From Pseudomonas sp. GR 6-02 (GTDB taxonomy: Bacteria > Pseudomonadota > Gammaproteobacteria > Pseudomonadales > Pseudomonadaceae): DNA of 64,000 nt. The stretch lies in NCBI RefSeq assembly GCF_001655615.1, contig NZ_CP011567.1, positions 5,651,001 through 5,715,000 of the forward strand. Reading direction: 5' to 3'. The translations under genes were made by a program, and so were the position numbers. Below the pieces are notes generated by a model that saw nothing but the letters and a program-made list of their open reading frames with translations, had not been told where the DNA came from and ran no database searches. This document shows, piece by piece, positions 39,714 through 48,121 of the stretch; the first letter of the stretch is position 1, and each line of letters opens with the position of its first letter.

Positions 39714-39741
39714 GGGCGATACAGGTATTTCTGTATCGCCC
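39714..39741 (+). terminator. hairpin after exaC
   Basis: GGGCGATACAG (39714-39724) pairs perfectly with CTGTATCGCCC (39731-39741), loop six bases. It would reduce read-through from exaC into eat; no strong T-run follows. Confidence 0.65.
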
Positions 39742-39750
39742 TTCAGAAGG

Positions 39751-39774
39751 CCATCGCGGGCAAGCCCGCGATGG
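39751..39774. repeat. short REP palindrome (family C)
   Basis: CCATCGCGGGCAAGCCCGCGATGG is a near-perfect palindrome: CCATCGCGGG and CCCGCGATGG with a CAAG centre, a word common between genes of pseudomonads. A single copy of this type was seen in the window. Confidence 0.75.
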
Positions 39775-39886
39775 TGCCCTTAAACGCCTCCTTCATCGCT
39801 CTGCCGGTCTGGCATTGGCTTTGCATTCCCGCTCTACACACTGAATGCCATACCCGAAAGTCCAACAAATCAAACAATAAAAAAGA

Positions 39887-39940
39887 CAGAGAGGACTTAT
39901 GACTTCTACTACGCAGAGAGGACCTATGACTTCTACTACA
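39887..39940 (+). repeat. tandem duplication of the eat ribosome-binding site and start codon
   Basis: Two adjacent 27-bp units, 39887-39913 and 39914-39940, match at 25 of 27 positions. Each holds AGAGAGGAC, an ATG (39899 and 39926) and the codons for TSTT. Because 27 is divisible by 3, both ATGs are in the same frame and either could start eat. Confidence 0.9.
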
Positions 39941-41296
39941 CAGCTCAAACCCACACTCGGCACCCTGCATCTATGGGGCATTGCCGTCGGCCTGGTGATT
40001 TCCGGCGAGTATTTCGGCTGGAGTTATGGCTGGGGCACCGCAGGTACCCTGGGTTTTCTCGTCACCGCATTGATGGTGGCGACGATGTACACCTGCTTCA
40101 TTTTCAGTTTCACCGAATTGACCACCGCCATTCCCCACGCTGGCGGGCCGTTTGCCTACAGCCGCCGAGCCTTCGGCGAGCGAGGCGGACTGATCGCCGG
40201 CATCGCCACCCTGATCGAATTCGTCTTTGCGCCACCGGCAATTGCCATGGCCATCGGCGCCTACCTCAATGTGCAATACCCGGAACTGGACCCGAAGATC
40301 GCCGCTGTTGGCGCCTATTTCGTGTTCATGACCCTGAATATCCTCGGCGTGAGCATCGCGGCCACCTTCGAACTGGTGGTCACTGTGCTTGCCGTCGCCG
40401 AATTGCTGGTGTTCATGGGTGTGGTCGCGCCAGGCTTCAGCTTCAGTAACTTCGTGCTCAACGGCTGGTCGGGCGCCAACGAATTCAGCATGGCCTCGAT
40501 TCCCGGCATCTTTGCGGCCATCCCGTTCGCGATCTGGTTTTTCCTCGCCATTGAAGGCGCAGCCATGGCCGCCGAAGAAGCCAAGGACCCGAAACGCACG
40601 ATTCCCAAGGCTTACGTCAGCGGCATTCTGACCCTGGTGTTCCTCGCCATCGGCGTGATGGTCATGGCCGGCGGTGTCGGCGACTGGCGCCAACTGTCGA
40701 ACATCAACGACCCGCTGCCTCAGGCGATGAAAGCCGTGGTCGGCAACAACTCGAGCTGGATGCACATGTTGGTGTGGATCGGTCTGTTTGGCCTGGTGGC
40801 GAGCTTCCACGGGATCATTCTGGGTTATTCGCGGCAGTTCTTCGCCCTGGCTCGCGCCGGTTACCTGCCGGCTTCCCTGGCCAAACTGTCGCGCTTCCAG
40901 ACCCCGCACCGGGCGATCCTGGCGGGCGGCGTGATCGGCATCGCGGCGATCTACAGCGACGGCCTGGTCAACCTGCAAGGCATGACGCTGACGGCTGCAA
41001 TGATCACCATGTCGGTATTCGGCGCCATCGTGATGTACATCATCAGTATGCTGAGCCTGTTCAAACTGCGTAAAACCGAACCCAACCTGGAGCGCACCTT
41101 CCGCGCGCCGGGCTACCCGATCGTACCGGGGATCGCGCTGTTTCTGGCGGTGGTGTGCCTGGTGGCGATGGCCTGGTTCAACGCGCTGATCGGCTGTGTG
41201 TTCCTCGGTTTCATGGTGGCCGGTTACCTGTATTTCCAACTGACCGCCAAGCAACGCGCCGATGCGCCGGCAGATGCGATGCTCGAAGGCGTCTGA
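39926..41296 (+). CDS. eat: ethanolamine permease
   Basis: APC-superfamily transporter with about twelve membrane segments and 456 residues from the second ATG. The family start LWGIAVGLVISGEYFGWSYGW and AIEGAAMAAEEAKDPKRTIPKAY are typical of Eat/EutP-type ethanolamine permeases. An in-frame ATG at 39899, with its own ribosome-binding site created by a 27-bp duplication, would add nine residues (MTSTTQRGP). Between exaC and eutBC, it supplies the substrate for EutBC. Confidence 0.95.
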   Translation: MTSTTQLKPTLGTLHLWGIAVGLVISGEYFGWSYGWGTAGTLGFLVTALMVATMYTCFIFSFTELTTAIPHAGGPFAYSRRAFGERGGLIAGIATLIEFVFAPPAIAMAIGAYLNVQYPELDPKIAAVGAYFVFMTLNILGVSIAATFELVVTVLAVAELLVFMGVVAPGFSFSNFVLNGWSGANEFSMASIPGIFAAIPFAIWFFLAIEGAAMAAEEAKDPKRTIPKAYVSGILTLVFLAIGVMVMAGGVGDWRQLSNINDPLPQAMKAVVGNNSSWMHMLVWIGLFGLVASFHGIILGYSRQFFALARAGYLPASLAKLSRFQTPHRAILAGGVIGIAAIYSDGLVNLQGMTLTAAMITMSVFGAIVMYIISMLSLFKLRKTEPNLERTFRAPGYPIVPGIALFLAVVCLVAMAWFNALIGCVFLGFMVAGYLYFQLTAKQRADAPADAMLEGV

Positions 41297-41304
41297 AATG
41301 CACC

Positions 41305-41328
41305 GGCGCCGGGCTGATTCCCGGCGCC
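41305..41328 (+). other. GC-rich hairpin between eat and eutB
   Basis: GGCGCCGGG (41305-41313) pairs with CCCGGCGCC (41320-41328), loop six bases, 8 bp past the eat stop. No T-run follows. It could protect the upstream message or partly attenuate eutBC; the 119-bp gap otherwise holds only the eutB ribosome-binding site. Confidence 0.5.
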
Positions 41329-41415
41329 CGCCCTATTGAAGTGCACCAGAACCCGCTCCCACAGGGGTTTAGTGGTGCATTTGAGATATTTATTGAATCA
41401 GGAGGACACCGTCCC

Positions 41416-42810
41416 ATGGCCGTATTTGCCCATACCGTCGGCGCCCAAACCTACCGCTTCGACAGCCTCAAGGAGGTCATGGCCAAAGCCAGCCCGGCGC
41501 GCTCCGGGGACTTTCTGGCCGGCGTTGCCGCCCTCAACGATGGCGAGCGGGTGGCCGCGCAGATGGCCCTGGCCGACACCCCGCTGGCCCACTTCCTGGA
41601 GGAAGTGCTGATTCCTTACGAGGCCGATGAGGTCACCCGACTGATCATCGACACTCACGACAAACAGGCTTTTAAAGCGGTCAGCCACCTCACCGTCGGC
41701 GGTTTCCGCGACTGGCTGCTCAGCGAAGCCGCCGATGAACAAAGCCTGCGCGCCCTCGCCCCCGGCCTGACCCCGGAAATGGTCGCCGCCGTGTCGAAGA
41801 TCATGCGCGTGCAGGATCTGGTGCTGGTGGCGCAGAAAATCCGCGTGGTCACCAAGTTCCGCGGCACCCTGGGCCTGCGCGGCCGGCTCTCGACACGCCT
41901 GCAACCCAATCACCCCACCGACGAACCGGCCGGCATCGCCGCCAGCATTCTCGACGGCCTGCTGTACGGCAACGGCGACGCGATGATCGGCATCAACCCG
42001 GCCACCGACAGCATCGCTTCGATCTGCGCCATTCTGGAAATGCTCGACGCGATCATCCAGCGCTACGACATTCCGACACAGGCCTGCGTGCTGACCCACG
42101 TCACCACCTCCATCGAGGCGGTCAATCGCGGGGTTCCGCTGGACCTGGTGTTCCAGTCAATTGCCGGCACCGAAGCGGCCAACGCCAGTTTCGGCATCAA
42201 CCTCAACGTTTTACAGGAAGGCTACGACGCGGGCTTGAGCCTGAATCGCGGCACATTGGGCCAAAACCTGATGTATTTCGAGACCGGCCAAGGCAGTGCC
42301 TTGTCGGCCAACGCCCACCACGGCATCGATCAACAGACCTGTGAAACCCGCGCGTACGCCGTGGCACGGCATTTCAAACCGTTTCTGGTGAACACCGTCG
42401 TAGGCTTCATCGGCCCGGAATACCTCTATAACGGTAAACAGATCATCCGCGCCGGGCTCGAAGACCACTTCTGCGGCAAGCTGCTGGGCGTACCCATGGG
42501 CTGCGATATCTGTTACACCAACCATGCCGAAGCCGACCAGGACGACATGGACACTCTGCTGACCTTGCTGGGTGTGGCCGGGATCAACTTCATCATGGGC
42601 ATCCCCGGCTCCGATGACATCATGCTCAATTACCAGACCACCTCGTTCCACGACGCCCTCTACGCCCGGCAAACCCTGGGCCTGAAACCAGCGCCGGAGT
42701 TTGAACAGTGGCTGGCGAACATGGGCATCTTCACCCAGGCGGACGGCAAAATTCACTTCGGCAACAGCCTGCCACCGGCGTTCCGCCAGGCATTGGCGCA
42801 ACTGGGATGA
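41416..42810 (+). CDS. eutB: ethanolamine ammonia-lyase large subunit
   Basis: Adenosylcobalamin-dependent lyase subunit that converts ethanolamine to acetaldehyde and ammonia. The 464-residue protein has the EutB TIM-barrel sequences [47 protein letters not shown] and [16 protein letters not shown]. The ATG at 41416 is preceded by AGGAGGA. It overlaps eutC by 4 bp. The genome must supply B12; a BtuF-like protein is encoded at 62.0 kb. No eut microcompartment genes are present. Confidence 0.97.
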   Translation: MAVFAHTVGAQTYRFDSLKEVMAKASPARSGDFLAGVAALNDGERVAAQMALADTPLAHFLEEVLIPYEADEVTRLIIDTHDKQAFKAVSHLTVGGFRDWLLSEAADEQSLRALAPGLTPEMVAAVSKIMRVQDLVLVAQKIRVVTKFRGTLGLRGRLSTRLQPNHPTDEPAGIAASILDGLLYGNGDAMIGINPATDSIASICAILEMLDAIIQRYDIPTQACVLTHVTTSIEAVNRGVPLDLVFQSIAGTEAANASFGINLNVLQEGYDAGLSLNRGTLGQNLMYFETGQGSALSANAHHGIDQQTCETRAYAVARHFKPFLVNTVVGFIGPEYLYNGKQIIRAGLEDHFCGKLLGVPMGCDICYTNHAEADQDDMDTLLTLLGVAGINFIMGIPGSDDIMLNYQTTSFHDALYARQTLGLKPAPEFEQWLANMGIFTQADGKIHFGNSLPPAFRQALAQLG

Positions 42811-43643
42811 GTGTTTATATGTATGAACCACCTGTCGATCCGCAGAACCCATTGCTGGAACTGCGCCGCCTGACCCCGGCACGCATTGCCCTCGGCCGTA
42901 CCGGCACCAGCATGCCGACCCGCGCGCAGCTGGATTTCCAGTACGCCCATGCCCAGGCCCGGGATGCGGTGCACCTGCCTTTCGATCACTCGGCGCTCAG
43001 TTCGCAACTGACCGAGCGTGGGCGTGAGAGTTTGCTGCTGCACAGTGCCGCCACGGATCGGAACAGCTATTTGCAGCGCCCCGATTTGGGGCGCAAGTTG
43101 AGTGATGAGTCAGCGCAGACTCTGCGTGATTACTCGCGAGCCCATCCAGGCGGGGTGGATCTGGCTGTTGTGGTGGCCGATGGTCTCTCGGCACTGGCCG
43201 TTCATCGCCACACCTTGCCGTTTCTGGCACGCATGGAAGAACAGACAGCTATCGAAGGCTGGTCCCTGTCGCCGGTGATTCTGGTGGAACAAGGCCGGGT
43301 TGCGGTGGCTGACGAGATTGGCGAGCTGCTGGGCGCAAAAATGGTGGTCATTCTGATCGGGGAACGCCCTGGATTAAGCTCTCCAGACAGCCTGGGGCTG
43401 TATTTCACCTATAATCCCAAGGTCGGACTGACGGATGCCTACCGCAACTGCATCTCGAATGTCCGGCTCGAAGGCTTGAGTTACGGCATGGCGGCACACC
43501 GTTTGCTGTATTTGATGCGCGAAGCCTGTCGGCGGCAGTTATCGGGGGTCAGTCTGAAGGACGAAGCCCAGGTTCAGACGCTGGAGTCGGACACAGGAGC
43601 AGGTTTGAAAGGTAATTTCCTACTCAGTCCGTCGGATGCCTGA
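42807..43643 (+). CDS. eutC: ethanolamine ammonia-lyase small subunit
   Basis: Small subunit, 278 residues, that helps bind the cobalamin cofactor. Diagnostic stretches: [72 protein letters not shown] and [15 protein letters not shown]. The start ATG at 42807 overlaps the eutB stop (ATGA); a second ATG at 42819 is possible. Last gene of the catabolic group. Confidence 0.96.
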   Translation: MSVYMYEPPVDPQNPLLELRRLTPARIALGRTGTSMPTRAQLDFQYAHAQARDAVHLPFDHSALSSQLTERGRESLLLHSAATDRNSYLQRPDLGRKLSDESAQTLRDYSRAHPGGVDLAVVVADGLSALAVHRHTLPFLARMEEQTAIEGWSLSPVILVEQGRVAVADEIGELLGAKMVVILIGERPGLSSPDSLGLYFTYNPKVGLTDAYRNCISNVRLEGLSYGMAAHRLLYLMREACRRQLSGVSLKDEAQVQTLESDTGAGLKGNFLLSPSDA

Positions 43644-43756
43644 ACCGTTTCCGCATTGCGTTTCTATTCCGGTTTAAGGCAGGATCGATGCACGGCCGCC
43701 AAGGGTTTCCTGTCGCCGTCACCATGTAAGACAGCCACTTGAAGACGAGACCTACC

Positions 43757-44218
43757 ATGCGGATTATTCAAGCGACCCTCGAACACCTGGACCTGCTGAC
43801 CCCGTTGTTCGTCAAATATCGCGAGTTTTACGGTTCCCTGCCGTATCCGGACTCGTCCCGAGCGTTCCTCGAAAAGCGCCTGCGGCGCAAAGAGTCGGTG
43901 ATCTACCTGGCCCTGGCCGATGACGACAACAACAAACTGTTGGGTTTCTGTCAGTTGTACCCGAGCTTCTCGTCTCTTTCGCTCAAACGCGTGTGGATCC
44001 TCAACGACATCTACGTCGCCGAAGACGCCCGACGCCAGTTAGTGGCCGACAACCTGATCCGCACCGCGAAGAAAATGGCCAAGGAAACCAATGCCGTGCG
44101 CATGCGCGTTTCCACCAGCAGCAACAACGAAGTCGCGCAGAAAACCTACGAATCCATCGGGTTCAGGGAAGACACCGAGTTCAAGAATTACGTATTGCCG
44201 ATCAGTGACGAACTTTAA
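43757..44218 (+). CDS. GNAT-family N-acetyltransferase
   Basis: A 153-residue acetyl-CoA-dependent acyltransferase fold: IYLALADDDNNKLLGFCQLYP, the acetyl-CoA loop VAEDARRQLVADNLIRTAKKMAKE in motif A, and YESIGFREDTEFKNYVLPI near the end. The substrate is not evident. It follows eutC in P. aeruginosa as well, yet with a 113-bp gap here, so functional linkage to ethanolamine is unproven. The ATG at 43757 is used rather than a codon at 43739. Confidence 0.9.
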   Translation: MRIIQATLEHLDLLTPLFVKYREFYGSLPYPDSSRAFLEKRLRRKESVIYLALADDDNNKLLGFCQLYPSFSSLSLKRVWILNDIYVAEDARRQLVADNLIRTAKKMAKETNAVRMRVSTSSNNEVAQKTYESIGFREDTEFKNYVLPISDEL

Positions 44219-44228
44219 GCTCACCAAG

Positions 44229-44306
44229 AAGATCGCAGCCTTCGGCAGCGCCTGCATCGACCGAGGCAACCTCGAAGCTGTAGGTGCTACCGAAGGCTGC
44301 GACCTT
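44229..44306. repeat. intergenic repeat of the 'gatcgcagccttcg' family
   Basis: AAGATCGCAGCCTTCGG (44229-44245) and CCGAAGGCTGCGACCTT (44290-44306) are inverted with one mismatch (G-U in RNA). Same family as 13291-13364. It lies 11 bp past the GNAT stop and may also end that transcript (TTTT follows). Confidence 0.8.
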
Positions 44307-44376
44307 TTCCGACAAACCCTGAAACACATCGACATTCCTCGCTACAAACTCGACGCGTTTTTCACTTTTCACCCCG

Positions 44377-44382
44377 TATAAT
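44377..44382 (+). promoter_or_regulatory. -10 element upstream of the DedA gene
   Basis: A perfect TATAAT lies 105 bp before the dedA ATG in a locally AT-rich stretch. The expected -35 position carries no good TTGACA match, so only the -10 is convincing. It would produce a leader of about 95 nt. Confidence 0.5.
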
Positions 44383-44486
44383 GCCCACACCTCACGGCTC
44401 GTAAGAAAAATCACACCCCGCTGTAGTCTTACGCGAAGCTATCCGCACAGGCCTGCTGAGTCGGGCCATCACCACAGGTGCTTTCC

Positions 44487-45143
44487 ATGGATTTCAACCC
44501 GATCGACGTTATTCTGCATCTCGATGTTTACCTCGAGATGCTGGTGAACAACTACGGAGCATGGATCTACGCCATCCTGTTCATGGTGATCTTCTGCGAA
44601 ACCGGACTGGTGGTGATGCCGTTCCTGCCGGGCGATTCCCTGTTGTTCATCGCAGGCGCCGTGGCGGCCGGTGGCGGCATGGATCCGGTACTGCTGGGCG
44701 GCCTGCTGATGCTGGCGGCGATCCTCGGCGACAGCACCAACTACGTAATCGGCCGCACCGTCGGCGAACGGCTGTTCAGTAACCCGAACTCGAAAATCTT
44801 CCGCCGCGATTACCTGCAACAAACCCACGATTTCTACGACAAACACGGCGGCAAAACCGTGACCCTGGCGCGCTTCATGCCAATCATCCGTACCTTTGCC
44901 CCGTTCGTCGCCGGCGTTGGCAAAATGCCTTACCCGCGTTTCTTTGCCTTCAGCATTTTCGGCACCATCCTCTGGGTGGGTGGCCTGGTAACCCTCGGTT
45001 ACTTCTTCGGCAACGTACCGTTCATCAAGAAAAACCTGTCGCTGCTGGTGGTGGGTATCATCCTGGTGTCGCTGCTACCGATGATCATTGGCGTGATCCG
45101 CAGCCGTCTCGCTAATGCCGCGTCCAAAGCCGAACCCCGCTGA
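44487..45143 (+). CDS. DedA-family membrane protein
   Basis: A 218-residue polytopic VTT/SNARE-associated-domain protein: ETGLVVMPFLPGDSLLFIAGAVAAGG, GDSTNYVIGRTVGERLF, ARFMPIIRTFAPFVAGVGKMPYPRFFAFSIFG. The arginines in the ARFxPxxRTFAPFVAG motif, needed in E. coli DedA proteins, are present. Likely a lipid (undecaprenyl-phosphate or phospholipid) flippase; the substrate is inferred. It is separate from the fused DedA-PAP2 at 27.2 kb. mtfA begins 7 bp after its stop. Confidence 0.92.
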   Translation: MDFNPIDVILHLDVYLEMLVNNYGAWIYAILFMVIFCETGLVVMPFLPGDSLLFIAGAVAAGGGMDPVLLGGLLMLAAILGDSTNYVIGRTVGERLFSNPNSKIFRRDYLQQTHDFYDKHGGKTVTLARFMPIIRTFAPFVAGVGKMPYPRFFAFSIFGTILWVGGLVTLGYFFGNVPFIKKNLSLLVVGIILVSLLPMIIGVIRSRLANAASKAEPR

Positions 45144-45149
45144 CTGACG

Positions 45150-45962
45150 ATGTGGTCCCTTAGCGCCTGGCGACGCCGGCGCACCCTGGCCAGGCATCCG
45201 ATTGCCGACGACATGTGGCAACGGGTGCGCCATCACCTGAGCTTCCTCGATGGCATCAGCGCGGCCGAAGACCAGTGGCTGCGCGAAGCCAGCGTGCTGT
45301 TCCTGCAAGACAAACACCTGACCGCCCTGCCCGGCGTCGAACTCCACCAGGAGCAGCGCCTGCTGCTCGCCGCCCAGGCCCAATTACCGCTCATGCATTT
45401 GGGTGATCTGAACTGGTATCAGGGCTTTCACGAAGTCATCCTCTACCCCGACGACTTCCTCAGCCCCCAGCGCCATCGCGATGCCAGCGGCGTCGAACAC
45501 GAATGGGATGGTGAACACAGCGGCGAAGCCTGGCAGCAAGGCCCGATCATCCTCGCCTGGCCCGGCGTGATGGCCAGCGGTGGCTGGGAAGGCTACAACC
45601 TGGTGATCCACGAACTCGCACACAAGCTCGACATGCTCAACGGCAACGCCAATGGCCTGCCACCGCTGCACGCCGACATGCGCGTCAGCGACTGGGCCAA
45701 GGTCATGCAGGAAGCCTATGACGACCTCGACCGGCAACTGGAGCGCAACCCGGACGCTGAAACCGCCATCGACCCGTACGCCGCGGAAAACCCCGCCGAG
45801 TTCTTCGCGGTCACCAGCGAATACTTCTTCAGCGCCCCGGATTTGCTGCACGAGGCTTATCCACAGGTCTACGAGCAGTTGAGGCTGTTTTACCGACAGG
45901 ATCCCTTGGCAAGGCTTAGGCAACTTCAGGCCAATGATCCGGTCTATCAGGCTCACGACTAA
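45150..45962 (+). CDS. mtfA: zinc-dependent peptidase, MtfA family
   Basis: A 270-residue metallopeptidase with the zinc motif HELAH (H154, E155, H158; in NLVIHELAHKLDM) and the third-ligand region PAEFFAVTSEYFFSAP containing the Glu. E. coli MtfA binds the repressor Mlc and affects the glucose PTS; whether that holds in Pseudomonas is unknown. Cytoplasmic, no signal peptide. Co-transcribed with the upstream DedA gene by its 7-bp spacing. Confidence 0.92.
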   Translation: MWSLSAWRRRRTLARHPIADDMWQRVRHHLSFLDGISAAEDQWLREASVLFLQDKHLTALPGVELHQEQRLLLAAQAQLPLMHLGDLNWYQGFHEVILYPDDFLSPQRHRDASGVEHEWDGEHSGEAWQQGPIILAWPGVMASGGWEGYNLVIHELAHKLDMLNGNANGLPPLHADMRVSDWAKVMQEAYDDLDRQLERNPDAETAIDPYAAENPAEFFAVTSEYFFSAPDLLHEAYPQVYEQLRLFYRQDPLARLRQLQANDPVYQAHD

Positions 45963-46007
45963 GGTCTACACGACCTCTGGCACATAGCAACGGTGGCGGA
46001 ATATGCC

Positions 46008-46013
46008 TATAAT
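46008..46013 (+). promoter_or_regulatory. -10 element of the ppa promoter
   Basis: TATAAT lies 62 bp upstream of the ppa start within GCCTATAATCGCC. No good -35 was found 16-18 bp upstream; an extended -10 is not present either. Confidence 0.5.
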
Positions 46014-46075
46014 CGCCGCCACTTTTTGGTCAATCCGGCCAAGTGTTTTTGGTCAACTAACGGGGGCACCGCCCA

Positions 46076-46603
46076 ATGAGCTACAGCAAGATTCCGGCTG
46101 GCAAAGACCTGCCGAACGACATCTACGTCGCGATCGAGATCCCGGCCAACCACGCGCCGATCAAATACGAAATCGACAAAGACAGCGACTGCCTGTTCGT
46201 TGACCGTTTCATGGCCACCCCAATGTTCTACCCGGCCAACTACGGTTACATCCCGAACACCCTGGCTGACGACGGTGATCCCCTCGACGTGCTGGTCGTG
46301 ACTCCTTACCCGGTTGCTCCAGGTTCGGTGATCCGCGCGCGTCCAGTCGGCATCCTGAACATGACCGACGACGGCGGCGGCGATGCTAAAGTCATCGCAG
46401 TCCCACACGACAAGCTGTCCCAGCTGTACGTGGACGTGAAGGAATACACCGACCTGCCAGCCCTGCTGATCCAGCAGATCGAGCACTTCTTCGCGAACTA
46501 CAAAGACCTCGAAAAAGGCAAATGGGTGAAAATCGAAGGCTGGGACGGCGCAGACGCCGCCCGCGCCGCGATCACCAAGTCGGTCGCTGCCTACAAAGGC
46601 TGA
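46076..46603 (+). CDS. ppa: inorganic pyrophosphatase
   Basis: Soluble family I pyrophosphatase, 175 residues, essential for driving biosynthesis. Active-site sequences: [31 protein letters not shown], the signature DGDPLDVLV with three Asp residues and the basic [11 protein letters not shown]. Monocistronic, ended by a good terminator. Confidence 0.98.
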   Translation: MSYSKIPAGKDLPNDIYVAIEIPANHAPIKYEIDKDSDCLFVDRFMATPMFYPANYGYIPNTLADDGDPLDVLVVTPYPVAPGSVIRARPVGILNMTDDGGGDAKVIAVPHDKLSQLYVDVKEYTDLPALLIQQIEHFFANYKDLEKGKWVKIEGWDGADAARAAITKSVAAYKG

Positions 46604-46643
46604 GAAGCAACGGTTAGTTTCTAGCCTCACGCTTCAAGAAAAA

Positions 46644-46666
46644 CCCCGGTTGATCCGGGGTTTTTT
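46644..46666 (+). terminator. rho-independent terminator of ppa
   Basis: CCCCGG (46644-46649) pairs with CCGGGG (46655-46660), flanked by an A-run before and six T residues after (46661-46666). Classical form, 41 bp past the ppa stop. Confidence 0.92.
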
Positions 46667-46761
46667 GTGCCTGCCTGGAACGCTTTTAACAATGAGTTTT
46701 GAGCATTTCGGCTTGGGTGTTTGCCTGTTTATTTTTTACGAAAAGCGTCTTACATCCGGTC

Positions 46762-46784
46762 TTAAATTTCCCTCGAAATTTGAA
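46762..46784. promoter_or_regulatory. candidate operator of the S24-type regulator
   Basis: TTAAATTTCCCTCGAAATTTGAA is close to a dyad (TTaAAATTTC-like halves) and lies 48-70 bp upstream of the regulator start in an AT-rich patch. Autoregulation is typical of such repressors. The match is imperfect and the call is speculative. Confidence 0.3.
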
Positions 46785-46831
46785 CGGGTCGTTTATTCAA
46801 ACCCCCATCCTGCGCCCGTAGACTCGTGTTT

Positions 46832-47578
46832 ATGAAAAAGAACACTAGCGGCCCACGGTTCAGAGCGCTCCTCGAAGCAGCCAACATCACAACGACAGGA
46901 TTTGCCGCTTTCTTCGACACGGAAGCGCAAAATATCCATAACTGGTACACCCGTGGTGTGCCCGCTTATCGCATGGAGGAAGTCTCCCGACTTCTGTCTG
47001 TCAACAGTGACTGGCTGAAAACCGGCGAAGGCCCTAAAGAGTCCTCACGCCTGCGTGTGCTCGACGAGTCCGGCAACACCTTCGACGCCCAAGCCATCCG
47101 GGGCATCTACACGGTGATCGAACCCATCGACGTCGAACTGCCCTTCTTCAAAGAGACCGCCACCGCCCCAGGCTCCAATAAAACCCACGTCGTCGAGGAC
47201 AAAGGTCAGTCCATCCGCCTACCCCACAGCCACCTCGACTCCCTGGAAATCAAACATGCCAATGCCATCTGCACCCATATGATCGGCAACAGCATGGCCG
47301 AAAAGATTGAAGACGGTTCTACCCTCGCCATTGATCGCGGGCTTACGCAGATTATCGATGGCGAGATCTATGCGATCGAGCATGACGGGATGTTGCGAAT
47401 CAAATACCTGCACCGGATGCCGGGGAATGCATTGCGGCTGCGCAGCCACAACAGGGCTGAGTATCCGGATGAGATCTTCAACGCCGAGCAGATCGACAAG
47501 CAGAACATCAGGGTATTGGGATGGGTGTTCTGGTGGTCGACGCTCAACAAACGCAGACCGTCCGTACCGTTCCTGTAA
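46832..47578 (+). CDS. CI/LexA-like S24 transcriptional repressor, orphan
   Basis: A 248-residue regulator: N-terminal helix-turn-helix (about 10-65; ITTTGFAAFFDTEAQNIHNWYTRGVP) and C-terminal S24 peptidase-like domain with the Ser in MIGNSMAEKIEDGS and the Lys in GMLRIKYLHRM. Both catalytic residues are present, but the linker has no Ala-Gly or Cys-Gly dipeptide of the usual self-cleavage site. No integrase, structural or lysis genes are nearby. It may be a domesticated phage-type regulator. The start is the ATG at 46832; one at 46826 is also in frame. Confidence 0.87.
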   Translation: MKKNTSGPRFRALLEAANITTTGFAAFFDTEAQNIHNWYTRGVPAYRMEEVSRLLSVNSDWLKTGEGPKESSRLRVLDESGNTFDAQAIRGIYTVIEPIDVELPFFKETATAPGSNKTHVVEDKGQSIRLPHSHLDSLEIKHANAICTHMIGNSMAEKIEDGSTLAIDRGLTQIIDGEIYAIEHDGMLRIKYLHRMPGNALRLRSHNRAEYPDEIFNAEQIDKQNIRVLGWVFWWSTLNKRRPSVPFL

Positions 47579-47590
47579 ATACGAAGCCCT

Positions 47591-47614
47591 GTAGCAGCCT
47601 TCGGCAGCTGCTAC
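47591..47614. repeat. short palindrome after the S24 gene
   Basis: GTAGCAGC (47591-47598) pairs with GCTGCTAC (47607-47614), a fragment of the gtagcagctg repeat found whole at 47928-48080. No T-run, so termination is doubtful. Confidence 0.55.
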
Positions 47615-47684
47615 GCCTCAGCGCAATCGCTCTATCCCGCACACCAAGCTGGGAATTCCTCAAAAAAATCAGTATGCTGCGCCC

Positions 47685-47858
47685 CACATTTGCGCATCGA
47701 CCCTTTCCAAGGCTCAGATCGCACCGACAAGGCAGATCACTTTCTCGCCAAGTCCCACAGCCGGACGCAAGATCCGGGTGTACGTTTTGAAGGCTGGCGC
47801 GGTTTACCAAAAATAAACCAAGCCAGTCCCCGAGAAGCCGGCCACAAGCCGGCTTTTT
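47685..47858 (+). ncRNA. candidate small RNA
   Basis: A 174-nt segment with no open frame of note ends at a canonical terminator (47835-47858). A second hairpin precedes it: GGCTGGC-gc-GGTTTA (47792-47806) with TAAACC-aa-GCCAGTC (47814-47828). A possible promoter (CTGGGA, 18 bp, TATGCT at 47673-47678) lies just upstream. A free-standing terminator 257 bp from the preceding stop suggests an independent transcript. I do not recognise it as a known Pseudomonas sRNA. The 5' end is a guess. Confidence 0.4.
47835..47858 (+). terminator. rho-independent terminator of the candidate sRNA
   Basis: AAGCCGGC (47835-47842) pairs with GCCGGCTT (47848-47855), loop CACAA, with TTTTT at 47854-47858. No annotated gene ends close upstream. 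Confidence 0.8.
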
Positions 47859-47927
47859 AATGCCCGGAATAATCCTGCGCCCTCCCCCGAACCAACCTCA
47901 GCCCCCTCATCAAGCACCGCACTCCTT

Positions 47928-48080
47928 GTAGCAGCTGGCGAAGCCTGCGTCCGGCTGCGAAGCAGTCGTAAAATCAGGCAACCGGTTCTTTCAGGAAGAC
48001 CGTGTACAGCGGATATGCGAGGACTTCGGTCGAGCGCGACCCCGGCTCGAACGCAGCCTCGCAGGCTCGGCAGCTGCTAC
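47928..48080. repeat. inverted-repeat element of the 'gtagcagctg' family
   Basis: GTAGCAGCTG (47928-47937) and CAGCTGCTAC (48071-48080) bound a 153-bp segment whose inner flanks (GCGAAGCCTGCG, CGCAGCCTCGC) are also roughly complementary. This resembles the larger intergenic repeats of P. fluorescens. It lies between the candidate sRNA and the last mag gene. Confidence 0.7.
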
Positions 48081-48121
48081 GGATTGGATAAAGGTCTCAG
48101 CACTGCCGAGACGATCTCCCC

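Noticed and set aside
41416-43643. eut microcompartment cluster
   Set aside because: Only eutB and eutC are present with a permease and aldehyde dehydrogenase; no shell protein, EutA, EutD or EutE-type genes.
47928-48080. tRNA gene or CRISPR repeats in the repeat-rich gap
   Set aside because: The pairings do not form a cloverleaf with a T-loop, and there is no regular repeat-spacer spacing anywhere in the window.
46832-48121. Prophage or pyocin remnant after the S24 repressor
   Set aside because: No integrase, tail, lysis or attachment-site sequences; the following 540 bp hold only repeats and a possible sRNA before the mag operon.
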